Part shown: in pieces, positions 56,754 to 64,000 of the stretch
Numbering within the stretch: position 1 is the stretch's first letter
Layout of the letters: every line of letters begins with the position of its first letter
Source: Episyrphus balteatus
Lineage: Eukaryota; Arthropoda; Insecta; Diptera; Syrphidae
Reading direction: 5' to 3'
Assembly (NCBI RefSeq): GCF_945859705.1
Contig: NC_079134.1
Span: 49,034,402-49,098,401 of the forward strand
DNA: 64,000 nt
The notes under the pieces: generated by a model
Seen by the model: only the letters and a program-made list of their open reading frames with translations
Databases searched by the model: none
What the model was told of the DNA's origin: nothing
Made by a program: the position numbers and the translations under genes

Positions 56754-57491
56754 TACTCTGTCCGATAAAAATTGGCAGTACAGGGAAGATAGGGCATTTG
56801 CATCTCACTCTGCTTCACGCCTTCTGGATATGTCTATCACATAAAAAAGCTCACACAGCGATGCCGTATTATCCGAAAAAAATGTTTCGAAAAGGTACCA
56901 GCGTTACCATTTTAACGAAAAAAAAAAATTAATTTTTCGTTTAACACCAAAATAACAAAACAAAAAAATCACTCATTTAAAACACAGCCCGACCCCAAGC
57001 AAGGGTAAACTATTTTTCCTGTTGAAATGTTAAAATGCATGTCAAAATGTTGACATTAATTGTTTTCCTTCATACACAAAATAAAAAACAAACAGCCACC
57101 AACACCACGACAACACATAATGCTTTTTTTCATTTTAAAAGCTTGAAAAAGCATTAATCCTGAAAGCTCTTTCAGAAAAATAATAGAAAAAGGAGTAGTA
57201 TATGAAGGAAGTTTACCAATGGTAACTCTTATGTATTGTAAATACTTTTAATAAAAAAGTTTTATCATTGAGTTTCATTCTGCCACAGATCGTGTGGCAG
57301 ATCGGTCATAGGAGGGTGTACTTCGCTTAGTAAAGAAATTACAACAACAATGCCATGGCGCGTCTGTGGTTTTCTTGTGTGTTTCAGGGGCAAATTTTTC
57401 GTGAATTGCTTTTTGGCAGTCGTTAGGTCGCACTGATTTTGAAAAAGCTCTCCCATAAGGCCTGTACTGCCAATTTTTATCGGACAGAGTA
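56754..57491. mobile_element. Tc1/mariner-like TIR element with TA duplication
   Basis: TACTCTGTCCGATAAAAATT followed by GGCAGTACAGG at 56754 is mirrored exactly by the sequence ending GGACAGAGTA at 57491; TA flanks both sides (56752-56753, 57492-57493). The 738-bp element has no recognisable transposase; the minus frame at 57265-57456 is not known. TA duplication and ~31-bp perfect inverted repeats fit a non-autonomous Tc1/mariner element, probably young. Confidence 0.88.
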
Positions 57492-57493
57492 TA

Positions 57494-57949
57494 GCTTAGA
57501 ATATTTTCGAAGCTCAGTGGAATAGTTTTTAATAAAGTGTGTTACTTCTATTCGGACATAATGTCGTGGAATTTCTTTCCGAAAGGCAAATCCAACGATT
57601 TGCAAGATTTTGGTGGCTTTAATTATTTTATGATGTATTTTGACTTTCAATATGGTTAAGAAAAAACTTACAAGCTAGAACGTAAACGTACGCTAGCGTA
57701 AAAATTTCCGGTGTGTTCCTTCCTTTAGTCTTATCTACAAATCGACCTCCGTTGGGCATACTTGTCAATTGTTAAATGGCCTGCGAATTCCCGAATTGCA
57801 GCAGATAATAACGCTCCGGCTCTATCGGTTACAATTTTCTTGGGATAAGAAACGTCAAGCATTGGCCATTTCAGCTTTCAGCTTGAATTTCAGATAAATA
57901 AATGTCAAAAAATCATATAAGGGCACTTTTTTGTCATCATGGTAGAATT
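57494..57949. other. Intergenic, nothing recognised
   Basis: Mixed sequence, no supported feature; may be the far end of the decayed minus-strand ORF next to it. Confidence 0.35.
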
Positions 57950-58860
57950 GGAATTAATCGGTGGATTGTGCCCATGAATCTTCATCAAATGAATCTCCGC
58001 TATATTCGTCTTCAACCAATGATATCAAACTCTCATTGGCTGGAATGGGGTCCTCAGTAAGAAGCATATCTAGGGTCTATTTAGAAAATGAGCGTTTTGT
58101 GGCTCTCTGAGACAACTTAAGAATAGATCATAAGTAAGTAGCAATCTGTTGAGGACATCGATATTGCAATCGGTTCCAGAGAATGGTTAAGACGGTAGAA
58201 TCTGTAGGATAAGATTTTATTAGACTAACCATGGTTGTTTTTCATAAAAGTAAACTCACTGGAAATATTTATTTCTAGCTTCTGATGCTTCTTCTGAAAG
58301 TTGACCAAAAGAAAGCAAAGTTTTCTATGACTGCAGATCCATGCATTAAAATCTTATGAATGGTTGGAGTCATAGGGTACCATTGATACAACTCGACATA
58401 TAGCTTCAAACCAAAGCCTTTATTTATTTTGAATTGTTAAAAAAACGTTAACATTTAAAAATAAAATTATTATCATTATTATTATAGCGTAGCTGTATTC
58501 ATAGAGTACAACCCAAATTTGACAGTATCAATTTTGAATCCACTAGAAATGGCCTCCAAAATGATTTTAAAGCAGAAAATCAACTGTTAATCGATTCCTG
58601 TTATTTTAGAAGCAAGTTCCGGATGATAAAAAAATCTTCGAATAGTGTTTCCGTCATTTGTTGGCAACACAGAAGCTCGAGAAAATTCCATAATAAAACC
58701 GAGTTTATTACTAAATTCAACCTGAATTTGAGTTTTTCGAATCTTACATACCTCTTTGCCAATCTGTGTTCGTAACTGCCAATTTTTTGTTGGGAGCTTA
58801 TATGCAATATGCAGAAGGCTTTCAAAAAGTCTAATTCGGGCATGTTCCTTCAAGTTCATT
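57950..58860 (-). pseudogene. Decayed insect repeat-associated ORF of unknown function (copy 2)
   Basis: From 58860 downward the minus strand reads HARIRLFESLLHIAYKLPTK, SRASVLPTNDGNTIRRFFYH with PELASKITGID, then (58400-58260) LYQWYPMTPTIHKILMHGSA and, after a frameshift, FGQLSEEASEARNK, and near 58090-58060 LDMLLTEDPIPANESL. The order TNDGNTARRFF / W-P-M-T-P-T-I-H-K-I-L-H-G / GQLSEEA-EARNK / LL-x-x-D-P equals that of copy 1 at 10465-10934. Stops and frameshifts show it is dead. Upstream residues at 62714-62956 may be its N-terminal part. Confidence 0.65.
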
Positions 58861-61800
58861 TTTCTTTTTGATTCTGATCATTTCCGCTTTAGGCCGCATA
58901 CAAATTTTTCTAGTTGTTCTGTTGAACAAGAAGAAGTAAAACTTAATAAAAAAATTGTATAGCAATTGATTTTCTCATTTATATCCCCTTGGCAGTTTTC
59001 TTCCATGATGCCAAATAAATATTGTTTTGTCACAATTCTGGAACCTGATCATCCTAATGCGAAAAATTACTATTTACTATCAATTCACACATAAATAGTT
59101 TTTAAATTATACACAAAACATTTTTATTTAAAACGCTAGGTTAATTATTTATATGCTTAGTTTTATACAAAAGACAAAATTTTAATCATAACATGATCCA
59201 ATAAAATCAAGTACCTATATAAATCATAATACCGCCATATAGCACCCGCTTTGCCTAGGCTTTAGTTGTCAATTTTACTTTTAAAAAATTCGGCTTTTGG
59301 CCAGGATTTTAATGCAAATACTCCTATGTGCGACGACAGTTAAATGCTCAGATCTTCTTAAGCGTTTAGTTGCTGTGAACTCATATAAAGTACATAAAAT
59401 GAATTATGTCCTATATCATGGATTATATTCGCTTTGATAGATTGAATTTTATACAAAGCACGAATTGGATCTGAATCCAGGTTCTTTTTTTTACCATTTC
59501 ATTTATTTCATATGAAATTGTATTACAATACAAATTTAAAAAAAACTAAATCAATAGTTCAATATCGGTAACGCTGCTAAGAGGAGCTACTAAAATAACT
59601 CGTGACCTCGCATTTTTTTAACAAAACTGTGCTTCCCAAAACTCCACCATAGTCTCGAAAAACAAACTATCCTTCTAGGTCAGTACATCTTCATTTTTCT
59701 AGTAAAAACGTTATTCGTTTTTAATACTCAGAATTAACTTTGACTAAGATTAATTATTTTAATTAAATTTGACCTGACTGTCGCAAACTTCATTGTCATT
59801 TCCATCTCTATCATCCCCATCAAACTGCTTCAGCATCCATATCATCATCAGAAATGGTCGTTCATTATTATCAAAGAAGCCAAATATATACCTTTTCTCA
59901 GTATATTCATTTCCTTGTTGTCTCCTTACTCCTGCCAAGGCTCGGACCTCCACACAGAACTTCTTTATACGTGTACCTATTCTTTTTCTCTTCTTAGCCA
60001 GCGAAAGATGAACAGAACAATTAATTATCCTTTCTATACCATTTCAACGGCATAAAACAGTAGTTGCCTATACATGACCAACACCAGGACCATGGCCACC
60101 TACTATGACTTCATTTCCCCCCAACAAACCCTACATCCGCAGGATATCAAATTCTACTCTCGCTCCCCGATCTATATGGATTTTTCTTCTTACTTTTTTT
60201 CTTTCATAAAACGAAGGGGCATAAACTCCACTGCAAGGACTATATAGTTCCACAGAACTTGAAAGAAGGTGGCAAAAGCAAAATTAATTAAAAATATCCT
60301 ATGAAAATGAATGCCGTCGAGCTGTTTGGTATTTTCCATCATCACAACAGCATTTAGAGAGAGGGTAAGGATGTCTGATATAAAGGTGGCACTCTTTGGG
60401 GACATAGGGTTAAACTGCAATTTCCCCCATTGACCATAAAGGGCCGCCCTCTTGATTTAGATCCTGTGGCATCATGTATGCCAACATACATCCTCCATCA
60501 CTGGCATTTCCAATATGAAGCGACCAAAACCCTTTTGATAGAGAAATATCTTAGAACCTTAGGTGCGAGAGTTCTGTAAAATGCATTTTTCGTCGCCGAC
60601 CGCGTAGCACTATACCATATCAAAGGGTAATTGAGAATATTTGTGATGGCGCTGGCTGTCATCCCTAATATTTTAACATCACAAAAATCCGTAAAATTTA
60701 TTAAAAAATTAAAAAAAATACTGGTGAAAAAAACCTATGCGGATACGGATATATCGGCTGCCAGATGCGGAAAAAAAAAGCTTCCATCGAATTCAACAAA
60801 GGACGAGAAAATCTCGAATGACAAGGTGAAAAGGATATGTCCGAGGAATGAGAAAATTAATTTCATACTCTGTCGGAGGTTGTTGGTTGGCGCGCTAGGG
60901 TTTATGTCAAGTCGAGTGATGGTGGGTGTGTATTTTTTTTATTTTTTGTTCGTCCGTTTATTTTCCAAGGTGTTCTAATAACATCCTTTAAAAAAAAAAG
61001 TACCTACAGTAATACGAAGGGGAGGGAGCAGAATTTTTTAATTAAACTCACCAAAGTGTTGCCGTTGGTAATTGTCCCTGTTCCTGGGATCACTTTAGTC
61101 CTGTTGTTGTTGTTTATTTTTTTTAATTTTTTTTCTTCATTGTTGAATGTTCGTGAGAAAGGGTTGCCGGTAATTGAATTTCTGAATTTCGGACGTAATA
61201 CCTAAGCTATTTATCTGATGATGGTTTATTTTTTGTGTTCTTTTCTTCTAAAAATACCATGAATTGCGAATAAATAAACTTCTGTGAAAAAAAGGGATAT
61301 TTTTGTCATTTAAACTGGTGGGAAGAAGGGGGATATGCAGAGTAGAGGTATGTTGACAGTTTAGTTGGAATTAGGATAAATGTCTGGCACGGATTTTTGA
61401 CTCGTTGTTTGAGGGTAAAAAAGTCGGTCTAAATGTGTGAGGATCAAAGAGATTTTTCTTTTAATTAAATGGAATGCTTTTGCGCTATAGACTCTGTTTA
61501 GATTGGAGGGATTAGTCGTAACGAACTTTTACTTCTAAAAAATACTTTCAAAGAGCAAAATCAAAAATATTTTTCTATTCACTTCTTTCAAAATCAAACT
61601 TAAATTGAAAAAATATTTTGAATTTTTTTTTTAACTTTATTTGTTCAAAATGGTTGTTTATAAAAGTCCAAATCAAGAATTATTTGAAGGCCGATATATT
61701 ATTGGAGTAACTGGAAAAGTTAGACGGAAGTGGAAAGAAAAGTCTTCGTGGATTAATGAAGAATATAAAAAGATGTCTTCTGAAATATCAAAAGCACGCA

Positions 61801-62713
61801 ATGAGTGTGAAGCCGAATTAGAAGATTCGAAGACACTTTTGTTGAACAATTCCAATAATGAAAAGGAACACAAAAATGGCCTTGGAAATACACCGTTTCC
61901 AACAACATCAAATGGGGTTTATGGTAGACTTCCAAGATATAAACATTGTACATATCAGAAATACAGATTTCCATAACTTCTTTGCTTGATGATTTGTGTA
62001 TTTTTTTCATTTAATAACACTCCAGCTCTAACTTATTCTCGAATAATTTTTTTCATGTTTAGGCACTGAAGACAAAGCATTTTTTTTAGATAACATTGTG
62101 GTATTCGTCCTCACTTCACTCTTGCACTTCCGCAGACTTTTACCACAACTATTTTTAGCAGACGCTGAGTGCGCTATGACTTATGAGCCTTTTTCTTGCT
62201 GTTTTTAATGGACGAGTACTTGAGTCGACTTGTCTTTATTTGAATGTTGTACGCTACATGCAACAGTCACTCCATCAACTTAATGCTATGAAGTAGAGGT
62301 GAAACGCTGAATATAAGCGATTCTTTGTTAAGTGGCTTGGATTTTACTTCCGAAATTTTATTAATTTTTGAGGTTGTTCCCCACAAAGAATCGGCTAGTG
62401 TTTCGGTGACAGACCAGACTTTTTTTCCATCGATCATGCAGCAATTAAGAAGGTGGTTTACATTAAGTTCTCGATTAGAAACATTAGTTTTTTTTAACCT
62501 CGATATTTCTTTCCATCTAAGTTTTTATGACCTCAGCAGTTTCTTTAATAAACGAAAACTGCAACATTTTACAACATTGTGTTGAGGAAGCCTTGTTAGT
62601 TGTCTACAGGAATTGAATCTTTTCACCCAACGATAATTTTAGTAGAACTACGGATGTCATATAGAGCTGAGAATCAGACACGTTATTATCCTATGAAAGC
62701 TGTTGTTTAATAC
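58861..62713. other. Intergenic sequence, no supported gene
   Basis: Open frames at 59759-60011, 60190-60420, 60631-60978 and 62325-62585 have no known motifs. A frame at 61641-61976 (+, 111 codons, with KVRRKWKEKSSWINEEYKKM and an acidic middle) has a charged, helix-prone composition but is not recognised. A block with balanced composition at 60050-60620 might be unique DNA. Confidence 0.35.
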
Positions 62714-62956
62714 TCACTTTGCTCTGAGCTCTGAGGCTCCATCATATCCCCAATCTGAGGATATTGTGAGGTTTTCAGCTCTAATTTTTCTTATGCCTAG
62801 GATTTTCTTAGCAGTTTGATCCAACATTTTTAAAAGCAACGCTTGCTGAATTTTCTGTAGATAAATACAAAAACCTTCTGGACATATTTTAGATTTTTCC
62901 TCCCAGAAAAGTTTGTTGATATCCCTTACTTTGTAGTCAATGCATTTGATATTCAT
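62714..62956 (-). pseudogene. N-terminal-type fragment of the same unknown ORF family
   Basis: Minus-strand frame of 80 codons reading KSKICPEGFCIYLQKIQQAL, LLKMLDQTAKKILGIRK and NLTISSDWGYDGASEL. The string C-Y-P...L-Q-x-L-L-D-H-T-x-x-R-I-L...L-x-x-x-x-W-G-x-D-G-S-S-G is, as I recall, the N-terminal region of the proteins whose C-terminal part contains TNDGNTARRFF and LSEEA-EARNK. Lying upstream (minus strand) of 57950-58860 it could be the other half of one element split by ~3.8 kb. Confidence 0.45.
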
Positions 62957-63184
62957 ACTTTTCTTTGGTCAGTTTTTTTTTTTTAACACAGCAGTCTTTG
63001 TTTTTGAAGTTTGTCTGTCCCATTTTGTTTCTTTTAAATCAATTTAATTTTTCTTCTTGTAGCTCCACATATTACTTGAAGCCGAAGAAGTCTGTCAAAA
63101 GAGCACGTTACTAACTTTCCCATCGACCATATGGTAGAATAAAACTTATTAAAAAAAACCTTATATAGGCACAGCTATTGCTTT

Positions 63185-63588
63185 AAGCGGCCCATAGTCA
63201 CCACACTTGTGTGCACACCGGTGTCCTGAAAATGGTGTGACATTTCGCCATACACGCCACGCCAAATTGTACAAACAAGAGATCTCAAAGAGGAAAAATG
63301 AGCAGAATTCGCATTCACGAATTGACATTTTGTTTAAAAAACTTCCGACGCTCCGCACTCAACAACAATTTAGATGCAACAACATAGTAATTGTGTATAC
63401 GCATCCCCATAGACATCACACCGATTGAGACACCGACACAAAAAAATCAAAATCTTTTGATATAACTCGCTCCGTGTCTGACACCAAAAATCGGTGTCCA
63501 ATCCAGCCCACACACAGCACACATTTCAGCACACATTTCCTCCCACCGGCACAAGCGTGTACACAAGTGTGGTGTCTATGGGCCGCTT
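63185..63588. mobile_element. 404-bp MITE
   Basis: AAGCGGCCCATAG then CACCACACTTGTGT at 63185 is mirrored by ACACAAGTGTGGTG and CTATGGGCCGCTT ending 63588, differing by one base. The inside is rich in ACACC/GGTGT. No transposase; the flanks (CTTT / TAGT) leave the target duplication uncertain. The open frames across it are not genes. Confidence 0.82.
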
Positions 63589-64000
63589 TAGTATTTGACT
63601 TGAAGCACCATGTATCTACCAGTTTATTGAAACTCCAGAATTATTTTTTATTTTTTCTAACTCTCCCACAGAAAGTAATGAACAAATTCTCCGAGTAGTA
63701 TGGTCTAAGAGTGCGTGCATTTCAATCTCAGCTCCATCATCTCTTACTTACCTAAATATTCTCAACATAGCATAATCTTTTGGTTGCTAAAACTTTTTTC
63801 AAAGCAAGGTAATCCTTTCCTAACAAATATTATGACTACCCAAGGTTGGATAAAAAGCTTTTGTCAGTCCTAAATCCATGTTCAAATCCAGTGTTGTCTT
63901 CAATGATTCAAAATTGCTTATATGGGCTTCATCAATATTCAATATTGCTTGGGACACACACCGATTAATAATTCTTACTTTTAGCATTTACGAAGTTTTT
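63589..64000. other. Window end, possible minus-strand transposon debris
   Basis: No complete frame. Short minus-strand pieces (for example SYLLGKDYLALKKVL near 63790) hint at eroded coding sequence continuing from the unknown ORF family, but this is too weak to call. Confidence 0.25.

Noticed and set aside
61641..61976. Small host gene with a basic/acidic protein
   Set aside because: The 111-codon frame has no recognised motif, no splice partners and no clear upstream signals; kept only as a note.
1..64000. CRISPR arrays, bacterial operons or viral genomes
   Set aside because: No spaced direct repeats of that type, no compact gene arrays and no viral structural or replication genes were recognised.

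Overview
The window looks like chromosomal DNA of an insect, most likely a fly (Diptera). It is strongly A+T-rich, its only clear host gene has introns, and transposon remains fill most of the rest. The species is not identified; the fly assignment is inference from the style of the gene (CAG-coded polyglutamine, glycine and asparagine runs) and the mix of transposons.

Host gene. One gene on the + strand is well supported: an LMO4-type LIM-only transcriptional cofactor. Its coding exons are 13247-13703, 13829-13982, 52323-52673 and 53509-53632 and join in frame into a 361-residue protein with two LIM domains. The first two coding exons are separated by 125 bp, the second and third by about 38.3 kb. 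The second LIM domain is split by an insertion of about 70 residues containing a long glutamine run. The annotated end is a TGA at 53630-53632, but the same frame stays open for 402 more codons to a TAA at 54839-54841. The extension begins with an AT-hook-like motif (LGRPPKLKK) that resembles the one just before the stop (KVGRPRRSKD). This is a strong candidate for stop-codon readthrough or a TGA-skipping isoform and is the main point of interest.

Left flank (1-13136). Foldback and inverted repeats (1-4610), a non-autonomous hAT element with perfect 8-bp target duplications (6066-7223), a broken BED zinc finger, two piggyBac transposase remnants, a decayed insect repeat-associated ORF of unknown function, and a second short hAT element (11317-12117), also with perfect 8-bp duplications.

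Giant intron (13983-52322). It holds a terminal-inverted-repeat element with parts of an uncharacterised 'QEEADTR' protein (15724-17247), a TTAA-like element (20703-21426), a MITE nested in another inverted-repeat element (23298-24316), a dead BED-hAT transposase with a foldback inside it (26317-28790), a (GATTA)n array, a Helentron-type PIF1 helicase plus endonuclease remnant split by a tandem-repeat/foldback insertion (29139-32203), a near-perfect 1.5-kb palindrome (35606-37134), a 3.15-kb hAT element with 8-bp duplications carrying a dead PIF/Harbinger transposase (39939-43092), a tandem duplication of that element's right end, a non-LTR endonuclease fragment and another hAT-like fragment.

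Right flank (54842-64000). Putative 3' UTR, a Tc1/mariner-like inverted-repeat element (56754-57491), dispersed remnants of the same unknown repeat-associated ORF family seen near 10.5 kb, and a terminal MITE (63185-63588). No RNA gene, CRISPR array or bacterial-type operon was seen. All family calls rest on reading motifs by eye, without database searches.
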